A DNA stretch of 64,000 nt, taken from contig NZ_PDOD01000002.1 in assembly GCF_003226325.1 (NCBI RefSeq), positions 496,001 through 560,000 on the forward strand. Direction: 5' to 3'. The translations under genes were made by a program, and so were the position numbers. Below the pieces are notes generated by a model. That model was given only the letters and a program-made list of their open reading frames with translations, did no database searches and was not told where the DNA came from. This stretch comes from Salipaludibacillus keqinensis. Its GTDB lineage: Bacteria; Bacillota; Bacilli; Bacillales; Salisediminibacteriaceae. Below are positions 38,357-47,028 of the stretch, in pieces. Positions within the stretch are counted from its first letter, which is position 1. Each line of letters begins with the position of its first letter.

Positions 38357-39847
38357 TCACGTCCAAACAGATTTTAATATGTGACCTTTACATTCTACCT
38401 CTAATTCGTTGTTCTCGCTAGACCCAACGATAGAGAAAGGTTGATTTTGTTTTGGTAATACAAGGTTCGTCATCGTTTGTTCCCCATCGTTCACAAAGAC
38501 TTCAACCGATCCACGATCCACAATGAGTTGCAATGTCACCCATTCTCTCTCTGATTCGATCGGTGCGATCGTTTCCGCTGGGAAATCAGCATGAAATTGA
38601 CTGTGCTTCATTTCTTTGCGATTGACAGACACTTCTTTTCGATCGACCTCAATGGTTAAGGCTTCTTTCTGATCGTTTAAAGAATGAAACAAAGAGAAGG
38701 TCACTTTCTTAAGCTCTTCACTTTTCAACTTGAAATTCATGATAAATGGTCTCTCCGGTTGTTTACAGATCACCGAAGATTCTTTGTTCAATTTAATCGT
38801 TTCATCCATTAGTGTGTTCATAATTAAATCATTTACTTCTCTTATCGGTTGTTGAATAAGCTTTACATTTCCTCGGACGGTGCGCTTCAAGCTAACTTCT
38901 CTAGGCAAGGACATGGCGCTACGCCACGGATCAGTCGGTACTTGATTGGCATATTGCCAATTACTCATCCAAGCTAACCAAATCCGACGGCCATCTTGTG
39001 CTGGAATATCTGAAAAGGATTGCGTCGCATAGAAATCTTTACCATAATCTACCCACAGCACGTCTTCAGCAGATGGATCTTCCACAAACTGCTCCCCATC
39101 AAATTCTCCAAGGAAATATTGTCCTCCCGAACCGCCAGCAATCGCACCTTCTCCAATATCTACTTGAAGGACCCATTTCGTTTCATCCGTATCTCGAACC
39201 TGCAGTTCGAAGAGGTCTGGACATTCCCACACCCCACCGTGTGCGCCTGTGCCTTCACCAAATCGACTAGCATACGTCCATTCAATTAAGTTAGATGAGG
39301 TATAGAACATGACTTCCTGCCCCGCTGCCAAAACCATGATCCATTTTTTCGAAGGCTCATGCCAGAGGACTTTAGGATCTCGAAAATCTTTTATTACAGG
39401 ATTCGGTATGACGGGATTCCCCTCATATTTTATCCATGACCTTCCTTTGTCTAAACTATAGGCGATACTTTGTTGTTGAAAATCGCCATCAGCACTCGTA
39501 TACATGGCAACCAATCCATGTCCACCACCAAAGAATCCACTGCTATCATGCCAATCTACGACCGCACTCCCAGAAAAGATCATGCCTAAATCATCAGGCT
39601 CAAGAGCTATAGGAAGATGTTTCCATTGGAGCATATCTTCGCTTACTGCATGCCCCCAATGCATCGGCCCCCATTCTTTCCCGTCAGGATGATATTGATA
39701 AAACAGGTGATATTCTCCTTCGTAATAAACCATCCCGTTCGGGTCATTCATCCACTGTGATTCAGGAGTGAAATGAAGATGTGGTCGGTAAGGTTCCTCG
39801 TAATTCGTCGTAAGCGTCTTGCTTTCCAATTCGTTATCCATAGTCAT
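38357..39847 (-). CDS. Glycoside hydrolase 32: intracellular beta-fructosidase
   Basis: A 496-residue GH32 enzyme that hydrolyses beta-fructosyl links in sucrose, levan or inulin oligosaccharides. Catalytic motifs are WMNDPNG (nucleophile Asp), FRDPKV (transition-state Asp) and WECPDLF (acid/base Glu), followed by the C-terminal beta-sandwich (RGSVEVFVNDGEQTMTNL). No signal peptide, so it acts on imported sugar, not on sugar phosphate, since the transporter is an ABC type. GGAG is eight bases before this ATG. A LacI-type half-operator lies in the 46-base gap upstream. Confidence 0.94.
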   Translation of the reverse strand: MTMDNELESKTLTTNYEEPYRPHLHFTPESQWMNDPNGMVYYEGEYHLFYQYHPDGKEWGPMHWGHAVSEDMLQWKHLPIALEPDDLGMIFSGSAVVDWHDSSGFFGGGHGLVAMYTSADGDFQQQSIAYSLDKGRSWIKYEGNPVIPNPVIKDFRDPKVLWHEPSKKWIMVLAAGQEVMFYTSSNLIEWTYASRFGEGTGAHGGVWECPDLFELQVRDTDETKWVLQVDIGEGAIAGGSGGQYFLGEFDGEQFVEDPSAEDVLWVDYGKDFYATQSFSDIPAQDGRRIWLAWMSNWQYANQVPTDPWRSAMSLPREVSLKRTVRGNVKLIQQPIREVNDLIMNTLMDETIKLNKESSVICKQPERPFIMNFKLKSEELKKVTFSLFHSLNDQKEALTIEVDRKEVSVNRKEMKHSQFHADFPAETIAPIESEREWVTLQLIVDRGSVEVFVNDGEQTMTNLVLPKQNQPFSIVGSSENNELEVECKGHILKSVWT

Positions 39848-39865
39848 CGTTAGCACTCCTTATTT

Positions 39866-39878
39866 GTAAATCGTTTAC
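39866..39878. promoter_or_regulatory. Possible LacI-type operator before the GH32 gene
   Basis: GTAAA-TCG-TTTAC lies between the second permease gene and the GH32 start. It resembles, but is one base longer than, the core of the two perfect operators at 43301 and 44397. Confidence 0.45.
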
Positions 39879-39893
39879 GAGTAAATCTTCATA

Positions 39894-40748
39894 TTAATTC
39901 TTTGATCCAGTGTGAGCGAGTCCTTGAACATAATAGCGTTGTAAAAAGATGAAGATAATCAGCATTGGCAACGTCGCAACCGTCAAGGCGGCCATCACCT
40001 GACCCCACTGAACGGGCTGTTGATTCATAAAGAACTGCAAACCAATTTGAATGGTTCGCATACTATCGTCATTCGCTACAACAAGAGGCCAGAGAAAGTC
40101 GTTCCAATGGTTAATAAATAACACAATAGCCACAGTTGCAAACACTGGCTTAGTTAGGGGGACAATAATTCGAACGAAAATCCCTAATTGAGAACATCCA
40201 TCGATCTTTGCAGCTTCTTCAATTTCTTTTGGAAAATCTAAAAAGAATTGTCTGAATAAAAAGATGGCAAAAGCATTGGCAATGAACGGAACAATTAACC
40301 CTGTATATGTATTGACCCATCCCAAGTTAAAAACTAATACATAAAGCGGTAGGAAAATACTTTCTGGTGGAATGATTAGTGTAGCTATGATGACCGCTAG
40401 CCAGAAATTTCTGAACGGAAAGTTAAATCTAGCTAACGCATATCCTGCCATGGAATTGACTATCAGACCAAAGATAATGATGCCGATCGTGTAAATCAAA
40501 CTATTCATGATGTACTTTAATAAATTCACTCGTTCAAAGGCCAAAATGTAGTTTTGGAGATACCCTCCGTCCACTTCATTAGGAAGTGGCGGTAAAAAAG
40601 CTTTCACAGACGTCATATCTCTGAAAATTTGAAAATCGTCTTTCATGGATGACATGACCATCCATACGAGAGGAAACAGGAAAATAACTGCTAGAAAACT
40701 TAACGTAAGGTAGAGAAAGATTTTTCTTGTGATTGATGTTTTTTTCAT
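39894..40748 (-). CDS. Sugar ABC transporter permease, MalG type
   Basis: A 284-residue carbohydrate permease with six helices. The EAA loop reads FPKEIEEAAKIDGCSQLGIFVRIIVPLTKPVFATVAI. It partners with the permease upstream, from which it is separated by five bases, and with the binding protein at 41822. No ATPase is encoded nearby; in Bacillaceae a shared MsmX-type ATPase often serves such systems. Confidence 0.94.
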   Translation of the reverse strand: MKKTSITRKIFLYLTLSFLAVIFLFPLVWMVMSSMKDDFQIFRDMTSVKAFLPPLPNEVDGGYLQNYILAFERVNLLKYIMNSLIYTIGIIIFGLIVNSMAGYALARFNFPFRNFWLAVIIATLIIPPESIFLPLYVLVFNLGWVNTYTGLIVPFIANAFAIFLFRQFFLDFPKEIEEAAKIDGCSQLGIFVRIIVPLTKPVFATVAIVLFINHWNDFLWPLVVANDDSMRTIQIGLQFFMNQQPVQWGQVMAALTVATLPMLIIFIFLQRYYVQGLAHTGSKN

Positions 40749-40753
40749 AGCCC

Positions 40754-41656
40754 TTATCCCCTTTCCTCTTTAACAGCAATTCTTTGGATGATCGTAATCA
40801 CTAACACCATAATCGTAAATACAACCGCCATGGCTGAGGCATAACCGACGTCTCGATAATTAAAGCCAACTTCGTAGATATGATAGACAAGGGATTTCGT
40901 TGACCCTAATGGTCCCCCTTGCGTCATAATCATCGGCTGAACAAGTAATTTAAAGGCCGCAATCGTAATTGTAATAAAGATGAATAAAGAAATGTTCTTT
41001 AATCCCGGCAACGTCACGTGCAAGAACTTCTGGAACGTAGTCGCTCCATCAATATCAGCCGCTTCATAAAGATGATTAGGTATATTTTGCAGTCCCGCCA
41101 AGAAAATCATCATTTGAAACCCTGCTCCTTGCCAAACACTCATGACGATAATGGAATTCATCGCCTGATCAGGGCTAGTTAAGAAAGGCTGTTCCGGAAT
41201 CCCTAACAAGCTAAGCATCTCATTAATTAACCCTTCATTTGGGTTATACATAAACGTCCATAAGATTGAAACGACTACAAGAGACATAACCACTGGTGAA
41301 AAATACGCCGTCCGGAAAAATACTTTGAACCTTAGTTTCTTATTAACTAGTAAAGCTAAACCTAAAGCGACGCCTATTTGAATTGGAACAACGAGAAAAG
41401 CAAAATATAAGGTGTTACTAAAAGCTTGACGAAATTCAGCATCCCCAAAAATCATTTGAAAGTTTTCGAAGCCGATAAAATTTTTCTCATTAGGTCTTAA
41501 AATATAAAAGTCAGTTAAACTGTAATAAAAGGCTGTTCCCATCGGATAAAGCAAGAAAATACCGAGAAGGAGTAAAGCTGGTGCTAAAAACAAGTATCCA
41601 GTAAGAGCTTCTTTGCCTTCCTGCGTTTTTAAACTGTATCTTTTATGAGTTCTCAT
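40754..41656 (-). CDS. Sugar ABC transporter permease, MalF type
   Basis: A 300-residue permease with six helices; the EAA loop is IPNHLYEAADIDGATTFQKFLHVTLPGLKNISLF. The opening GYLFLAPALLLLGIFLLYPMGTAFYYSLTDF is typical of the family. GGAG precedes the ATG. It is separated from the binding-protein gene by 165 bases that hold two hairpins. Confidence 0.94.
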   Translation of the reverse strand: MRTHKRYSLKTQEGKEALTGYLFLAPALLLLGIFLLYPMGTAFYYSLTDFYILRPNEKNFIGFENFQMIFGDAEFRQAFSNTLYFAFLVVPIQIGVALGLALLVNKKLRFKVFFRTAYFSPVVMSLVVVSILWTFMYNPNEGLINEMLSLLGIPEQPFLTSPDQAMNSIIVMSVWQGAGFQMMIFLAGLQNIPNHLYEAADIDGATTFQKFLHVTLPGLKNISLFIFITITIAAFKLLVQPMIMTQGGPLGSTKSLVYHIYEVGFNYRDVGYASAMAVVFTIMVLVITIIQRIAVKEERG

Positions 41657-41682
41657 AGTGGACCACTCCAGATCTCTTTATA

Positions 41683-41777
41683 TTAGGCTCTGTTAACTTT
41701 CAATATCGATTATAGTCGGCCCCTTTTGCTTTTTCCTGTTAGTCTTTTCACCAATACGGACCGCTAACAGAGCCTTA
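41683..41777. repeat. 95-bp element with terminal inverted repeats (MITE-like)
   Basis: TTAGGCTCTGTTA (41683-41695) and TAACAGAGCCTTA (41765-41777) are inverted with one mismatch and enclose 69 bases of non-coding sequence. The ends resemble transposon tips, and AT-rich TTA-like flanks could be a target duplication. It could instead be a long attenuating stem-loop. Confidence 0.5.
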
Positions 41778-41787
41778 TATGTAATGA

Positions 41788-41815
41788 ATGGGCCTGATGA
41801 TCAGACCAGGCCCAT
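41788..41815 (-). promoter_or_regulatory. Intercistronic stem-loop after the binding-protein gene
   Basis: ATGGGCCTG pairs perfectly with CAGGCCCAT around a ten-base loop, six bases past the stop. There is no T-tract, so it is more likely to protect the upstream mRNA, raising binding-protein over permease expression, than to terminate. Confidence 0.6.
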
Positions 41816-41821
41816 CGGATA

Positions 41822-43213
41822 CTAATCTTGGAAACGTCGTAATTCTCTTTCTACTCGTTCTACTTGCTGATTCAAAGTTTCCTCTACATCCTCACCTAAT
41901 GCGGCTGCATGGAATGCTTGTGCAAAAGCATCAGTCAGAACGGGGTATGCCGGTGTTTGTGGACGAGCGTGAGCCGTTTCTAATACTTGATCTCTCATGA
42001 CAGACCAAGGCAATTCATCATATTTATCCATTGCATTGAAAGCAGACTCTCTAACTGGAGGCATTCCAGTCACTTCAGAAAGCCCAATTGTAGACTCTTC
42101 ATTGGTCATCCAATGCATCATTTGAAAAGCTTCTTCTGGGTGTTCACTTAATGTCGTAATCCCATAAGCCATACTACCAGAAGGAGATTTAGGCACTTCT
42201 TTATAAGGATAAGGCATCATGCCCCAATTCATGTCAGCATTTTCTGCAGATACGGCAATCCACGGGCCACCTAAAGCCATCGCAGCATTTCCTTCTTCAA
42301 ATTGCATTTCTCCTGGCGTTAAGCTAACGACACCTTCTTCAAAAAGGGTTTTTATAAACTCTAACGATTCAACTGTTTCTGGGCTGTTTAAATACCCATC
42401 AGAAGTGCTTCCATCTTCAGAAATCAATTCTCCATTGTTTGACCATACGAAAGGTCCACCCATGAAGGTCAGCCATTCACCAACACCGTAATTCATAAAT
42501 AAATTCAATCCATAGCGATCTTCAGTTGTTAAATCTTGGGCTACCGTTAAAAATTCATCCCATGTCCACGCATCTTCAATCGTTGTCGGTGCTTCAATTC
42601 CTTCTTCTTCAAAAATGTCCTTATTGTAATAAAGAGGGATAGAAGCTTCCATCGCTCCTAGGGAGTATAATTCTCCATCATAGGACCCCTGTTGGATGAT
42701 CGAATCTACAAAGTCCTCTAAATCTTCGACGGAGATATACTCATCAATGGAACGAATAATATCAGACTCAGCAAAGCTTGCCACATATGGTCCATCTAAT
42801 GCTAAAATATCAGGTAAATTCCCAGCTACTAACGCAGCGTTAATGCTATCACTATAAGAACTTCCTCCATCATCAATGATGATTTCCACATTCACAAAAA
42901 TATCCTCATGGGCTTCATTAAATTCATCTATTCGTTTTATATAAAAATCTGTTTCTTCCTCTCCTGTTTGATGAATCCACATATCTAGTTGAACGGATTC
43001 ATCACCTGTTGCTTCAACGCCTTGGTCTGCTTCTCCTGTTTCAACGACATCTGACTGTTCTCCATTACTTTCGCCATTGTTAGACTGATTGTTCCCTGCA
43101 TTATTGGCGTTGTTCTCATCCAGTGATTCCCCACCGGATTCATTTCCTCCACATGCGGCTAATAAAGCTGCGGACATTGACAAAGGTACTAACCATTTAG
43201 ACATTTTTTTCAT
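41822..43213 (-). CDS. Sugar ABC transporter substrate-binding lipoprotein
   Basis: A 463-residue family 1 extracellular binding protein. The lipobox LLAAC gives Cys21, followed by a Gly/Asn/Ser linker of about 60 residues. The mature domain opens VQLDMWIHQTGEEETDFYIKRIDEFNEAHEDIFVNV. Its partners suggest a fructo-oligosaccharide or sucrose ligand. Very acidic. GGGGGAAACAATT precedes the ATG. A perfect LacI-type operator lies about 90 bases upstream. Confidence 0.93.
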   Translation of the reverse strand: MKKMSKWLVPLSMSAALLAACGGNESGGESLDENNANNAGNNQSNNGESNGEQSDVVETGEADQGVEATGDESVQLDMWIHQTGEEETDFYIKRIDEFNEAHEDIFVNVEIIIDDGGSSYSDSINAALVAGNLPDILALDGPYVASFAESDIIRSIDEYISVEDLEDFVDSIIQQGSYDGELYSLGAMEASIPLYYNKDIFEEEGIEAPTTIEDAWTWDEFLTVAQDLTTEDRYGLNLFMNYGVGEWLTFMGGPFVWSNNGELISEDGSTSDGYLNSPETVESLEFIKTLFEEGVVSLTPGEMQFEEGNAAMALGGPWIAVSAENADMNWGMMPYPYKEVPKSPSGSMAYGITTLSEHPEEAFQMMHWMTNEESTIGLSEVTGMPPVRESAFNAMDKYDELPWSVMRDQVLETAHARPQTPAYPVLTDAFAQAFHAAALGEDVEETLNQQVERVERELRRFQD

Positions 43214-43293
43214 AATTGTTTCCCCCTAATAATAATTATTTGAACTAGCATTAAGCAGAACTGCCCTCTTCACCTCCAGTTAGGATATAATAC

Positions 43294-43318
43294 AATCGAT
43301 TACGTAATCGATTACGTA
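43294..43318. promoter_or_regulatory. LacI-type operator before the binding-protein gene
   Basis: TACGTAATCGATTACGTA (43301-43318) is a perfect 18-base palindrome, identical to one before the lacI-type gene; a second overlapping half (AATCGATTACGTA) precedes it. It sits next to TATTAT on the minus strand, a likely -10. Confidence 0.8.
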
Positions 43319-43363
43319 AGTTTTATAAAAGAGATCATGCCTGCTCCTCCTTTTATTAGGAAG

Positions 43364-44365
43364 TTAACATGATCCTCTTAGCACGAGTTCTGATGGAAGG
43401 CGATAGACTTGGTAAGGCTCCTGGTTCCCTTCAATACGTTTGATTAGCAATTCTACCGCTAATTTCCCCAGTTCAAATGAAGGTTGCTTAACAACTGATA
43501 GTGGTGGCGACGTGATTCTTAACCAGTCATAATCATCAAAGCCAATGATCGCAACATCATCTGGAACAGAAATACTCTGTTCTTGAAGATAGTTTACCGC
43601 TCCCATTGTCATCACATTGTTTGCAGCGAAAATAGCTGTTACGCCTGATTTAACAAGTTCTCTCGTTAGAGAACGACCTTGATCAAATGTCGCTGGAGCT
43701 ACTTTCACTAGCTCAGGATCAAACGGTAAATCATAGTTTTCTAAAGCAGCTTTATAAGCTGCCAGTCTTTCATCACTCGTTGTAATTCCCAATGGACCTG
43801 TGATGAAACCGATTTTATGATGACCTTTAGTTATCAATAGTTTAATTGCTTCATAAGTACCTGAGCCACTATCAATCAATACAGTATCGCTCATTAAGTC
43901 TTTCGGTTGACGGTCAATAAACACTGTTGGGTAGTTCCCCCGTAAATTTTCTTGATAGTCGTGCTCAACGGAGTCAACTGGAGCAATAATCAACCCATCA
44001 ATAAGTTGGGTATTAAAAACTTTAATTTGATTTTGCTCTACTGCAAGATCTTCACTGCTATTACTTAATATTAAATTGTATCCATGTTCCTTTAACACTT
44101 GCTCGATCCCATTCGCAATCGACATAAAGAAGAAATTTGAAGTGTCTGAAGCTACTAAAGGAACTAAAAGTCCAATAATATTTGATTTTCTGCTGCGCAA
44201 GCTTCTAGCTACGGAATTAGGACGATAATCTAACTCCTCCATGGCCGCATAAACTTTTTTCTTCGTTTCTTCAGCCACATATCTCGTTTCATTAATCACA
44301 TGTGAGACGGTAGCTGTCGATACGTCTGCTTTTTGAGCCACATCTTTCATACTAATATTCTCCAT
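43364..44365 (-). CDS. LacI-family transcriptional repressor of the fructan cluster
   Basis: A 333-residue LacI/GalR regulator. The helix-turn-helix and hinge are MKDVAQKADVSTATVSHVINETRYVAEETKKKV and YRPNSVARSLRSRKS; the effector domain includes IIGLLVPLVASDTSNFFF and VAIIGFDDYDWLRITSPPLSVVKQP. It heads the cluster and is transcribed in the same direction. Identical 18-base palindromes before it and before the binding-protein gene suggest autoregulation and control of the operon. GAGG lies nine bases before this ATG; earlier in-frame starts have no site. Confidence 0.92.
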   Translation of the reverse strand: MENISMKDVAQKADVSTATVSHVINETRYVAEETKKKVYAAMEELDYRPNSVARSLRSRKSNIIGLLVPLVASDTSNFFFMSIANGIEQVLKEHGYNLILSNSSEDLAVEQNQIKVFNTQLIDGLIIAPVDSVEHDYQENLRGNYPTVFIDRQPKDLMSDTVLIDSGSGTYEAIKLLITKGHHKIGFITGPLGITTSDERLAAYKAALENYDLPFDPELVKVAPATFDQGRSLTRELVKSGVTAIFAANNVMTMGAVNYLQEQSISVPDDVAIIGFDDYDWLRITSPPLSVVKQPSFELGKLAVELLIKRIEGNQEPYQVYRLPSELVLRGSC

Positions 44366-44396
44366 AGGCTGATTCCTCATTTTCAAAGATAAGGTG

Positions 44397-44423
44397 TACG
44401 TAATCGATTACGTAACCGTTTAC
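44397..44423. promoter_or_regulatory. LacI-type operators before the repressor gene
   Basis: TACGTAATCGATTACGTA (44397-44414) is followed by the overlapping GTAACCGTTTAC (44412-44423). The first is identical to the site at 43301-43318. Confidence 0.8.
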
Positions 44424-44617
44424 ATAAATCATACAATGAGAATATTGTGGAGTCAATACTTTTAATTTTTTTCTCCAATCAATTATTTACCTACTATTAT
44501 TCGTTCATTTTTGGGTTGTGGGGCGCCCCACTCTCTTTCGCCTTCTTAGAATTCATTTACCGCATCTATTCATTAAGCATATAATGCCTAGAATAATAAA
44601 AGGAGGTTGAAAAGATA

Positions 44618-45244
44618 ATGAATCCGGACCACGAACAAGAAGCGCTCCCTGTTGAATTCTTCGATACGTGCGAACAACCATTTTGTGCTTCAAGGGATGA
44701 CTTTGCTCCTGCTTTTAACGCCCCCGCCTTGATAAACAATGAAATAAGTAGCGTTGATCTATTAAAAGAACGGGGAAAATGGGTCATTTTATTTTTCTAT
44801 GCCAGTGATTTTACGTTTGTTTGACCGACCGAATTGGCAGCAGTTGCTGCTATTTACGACCATTTTCAACGGCTTAACACCGCTGTGTGGGGGATTAGTA
44901 CAGACAGCATATACTCCCACAAAGTATTCAAAGAGATCTCTCCATCAGCTCAACAAGTACAATTCCCATTAGTTAGCGATCGAACGCAGAAAATTAGTCG
45001 AGCCTACCGCGTCCTAGACGATCAAACTGGTGCCACGTTTAGAGCGACGATCATTGTGAACCCCGAGGGCGTTATTGTATCGAAAATGATTTATCCAAGA
45101 GAAGTAGGCCGCAACGCTTTTGAAATTTTAAGAATGATGGAAGGAATTCAATATGGATTAAACACTGGATTAGGTGTGCCAGCTAATTGGGTTCCTGGAA
45201 TGCCCGGAATTGAGAGAGACCCTGATAAAATAGGCAAAATTTAA
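44618..45244 (+). CDS. Peroxiredoxin, selenoprotein (TGA at the peroxidatic Cys)
   Basis: An AhpC/Prx1-type peroxiredoxin, which reduces peroxides. The 208-residue frame has VILFFYASDFTFV-[TGA]-PTELAAVAAIYD, where the family has FTFVCPTE; the TGA (44822-44824, residue 69) is exactly at the peroxidatic Cys. Homology continues unbroken after it (VWGISTDSIYSHKVF, FPLVSDRTQKISRAYRVL, RATIIVNPEGVI). The usual C-terminal resolving Cys (LCPANW in YkuU) is changed to LGVPANW; two Cys near the N-terminus (TCEQPFCAS) could take part instead. AGGAGG lies 11 bases before the ATG. Standard calling splits it into two ORFs. Confidence 0.88.
44835..44852 (+). promoter_or_regulatory. Candidate bacterial SECIS hairpin in the peroxiredoxin gene
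   Basis: The paired stem is TGGCAGC / GCTGCTA (one G-U) around the loop AGTT. It starts about 11 bases after the TGA, and the loop G is 19 bases past it. Judged by eye. Confidence 0.65.
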
Positions 45245-45356
45245 TTGAAAGCTTTTTAGGGAAATCTAAAAGCAATTTCTATATTAATTGGATTAAAAGT
45301 ATTCTATATTCTCTAAACACGGTCACCGGTCCGCGTCTGTACCAGTCTGTAATAAT

Positions 45357-45388
45357 GAAAACCGCCCTCTTAATCGAGGGCGGTTTTC
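45357..45388. terminator. Bidirectional terminator
   Basis: AAAACCGCCCTC pairs perfectly with GAGGGCGGTTTT around TTAATC. It serves the peroxiredoxin gene and the small gene on the other strand. Confidence 0.9.
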
Positions 45389-45457
45389 ATTATTCATTAA
45401 CAATCTTTTCGTTTCATAGGAGATAATCTGTACGATAATCCTATCAAGAAAGCTTAC

Positions 45458-45610
45458 TTACATCACTTCTTCATATGCCTCATGATCCGTATAAGCACGG
45501 GTGTAAAGATGTTCTACATCCTCATCAGTCAAAACCATCAGTCTCTCCATAGACATCTCTCTTACTCGCGATAGAAATTTGATCATGTTTTCTCTTTCTT
45601 GCCTTTTCAT
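45458..45610 (-). CDS. BH0509-like small protein, 50 residues
   Basis: A 50-residue acidic helical protein (opening MKRQERENMIKFLSRVREMS, then MVLTDEDVEHLYTRAY) that resembles the BH0509 family of small Bacillaceae proteins of unknown function. It is read from the minus strand with GAGGAG nine bases before the ATG. Too short for usual ORF cut-offs. The family match is from memory of the pattern KxMIxxL...TDExLxxxYxxAY. Confidence 0.75.
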   Translation of the reverse strand: MKRQERENMIKFLSRVREMSMERLMVLTDEDVEHLYTRAYTDHEAYEEVM

Positions 45611-45769
45611 ACAAATCATCTCCTCTTCTGTAGTGATACAGTTAATATTTTATATTTGTATTATATAACAGTGTTTCTTTATTCGTCAACACTAAATTTA
45701 AAAAATTTTGAAAATTAGACTTTTAATTAAAAATAAGCGCTCCTAAACCTTATAGGGGCGCTTGTTTTA

Positions 45770-46897
45770 CTAATTTATTATTTTTTTCTTTCGTAAAGAT
45801 TTAGGTATATACACGCAGTACGGCTCACTTTCCAAGTAATCTCCCGTCATCGCATAAGCTCTTGAACGGGAGCCTCCACATACATGTTTGAATTCACAAA
45901 CTCCACATTTCCCTTTGTAAAGGTCTGGATTTCTTAATGATTTGAAGAGATCCGACTCTCTGTAAATGACAGGCAAAGGAGTGTCTCTTACGTTTCCAGC
46001 TTTTATAGGAAGTAACCCACTCGGATACACGTCGCCCGTGTGCGAAATAAACACAAATCCATTGCCATCGTTCACTCCTTTTGGTGCTCTCCCTAACCCA
46101 TCTATTTGTCCTGTATTTCCATTTTTCAACGCATCCTCATAGCGAATCTCTGTCCCATTCCTAGCACCGAACTTTTCTCGCATTTTGTTTTGGATCACTA
46201 CTCGTCGATAATGTTGAGCTGCGGTTGTTTTTATATCAAAGGGAACTCGAGTCGATAACTCATACAGCCATTGAAATACTTTTTCGTGCTGCACAGGAGA
46301 GATCATATCTTTTTCTTGACCTCGCCCAGTAGGAACAAGGAAGAACACACTCCATAGGACACAATCTAATTGTTCAATGAGCTGGGCCATTTCTTCTAAG
46401 TGATTCACATTATAGTTTGAGATCACGGTGTTAATTTGAATCGGCATCTCCAGTTCATGAAGATAAGTGATAGCATTCATCGTCAAATCAAAGGATCCGC
46501 TCGTTCCTCTGAAGTGATCATGAATCTCAGCGTTATGACCATCGAGGCTGAATGCCCACCTTGATAATCCTACTTCTTTCGCTTTTTCCATCGCTTCTTT
46601 CGTGACATTTGGAGTAGCAGAAGGAGTCATCGATACTCGCACACCTTTATCTATCGCGTACTTAGCAATATCGAATACGTCTTCTCTCATTAACGGGTCG
46701 CCCCCTGTGAAAACGAGCATAGGATTGTTCATGGAGTGAATATCATCAATTAATTTCTTTCCCTCTTCATAGGTTAATTCTTGCGGATGCCGCCTATATT
46801 GGGCTTCTGCCCGACAGTGCAGACACTTTAACTCACACGCTCTTGTTAACTCCCAAATCACGATAAATGGATCTTCATGATAATCTCTAGAAAACAT
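45770..46897 (-). CDS. Radical SAM/SPASM protein (TIGR04053-like), copy 1
   Basis: A 375-residue radical SAM enzyme. The SAM cluster motif is CELKCLHC (CxxxCxxC), with TGGDPLMRED as the GGE-type motif. The SPASM region has CGVCEFKHVCGGSRSRAYA and a last Cys in EPYCVYIP, holding an auxiliary 4Fe-4S cluster. Relatives include NirJ and AhbC/AhbD, which act in haem d1 and alternative haem synthesis; the reaction here is unknown. It is close kin to the gene at 53371. AGGAGG is seven bases before this ATG. An Fnr-type box lies 63 bases upstream, suggesting induction at low oxygen. Confidence 0.88.
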   Translation of the reverse strand: MFSRDYHEDPFIVIWELTRACELKCLHCRAEAQYRRHPQELTYEEGKKLIDDIHSMNNPMLVFTGGDPLMREDVFDIAKYAIDKGVRVSMTPSATPNVTKEAMEKAKEVGLSRWAFSLDGHNAEIHDHFRGTSGSFDLTMNAITYLHELEMPIQINTVISNYNVNHLEEMAQLIEQLDCVLWSVFFLVPTGRGQEKDMISPVQHEKVFQWLYELSTRVPFDIKTTAAQHYRRVVIQNKMREKFGARNGTEIRYEDALKNGNTGQIDGLGRAPKGVNDGNGFVFISHTGDVYPSGLLPIKAGNVRDTPLPVIYRESDLFKSLRNPDLYKGKCGVCEFKHVCGGSRSRAYAMTGDYLESEPYCVYIPKSLRKKKIIN

Positions 46898-46959
46898 AGG
46901 AATTCCTCCTGTATTGTTCAACTTATACTCTTAGCTTAAAGCCAGGAAGGAGGTTCCGA

Positions 46960-46975
46960 TGTGATTTACATCACA
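46960..46975. promoter_or_regulatory. Fnr/Crp-type palindrome
   Basis: TGTGATTTACATCACA matches the Bacillus Fnr consensus TGTGA-N6-TCACA perfectly. It lies upstream of the radical SAM gene at 46897. No fnr gene is in the window. Confidence 0.65.
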
Positions 46976-47028
46976 TAATCTACCATTCTTCTGTTACGTT
47001 CACATAGTGTTCGGAAAAACTCAAGTTA

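Noticed and set aside
44618-45244. Peroxiredoxin as two separate genes or a nonsense pseudogene
   Set aside because: The TGA falls on the single catalytic residue, the frame and homology continue without other damage, and a parallel case exists in msrA.
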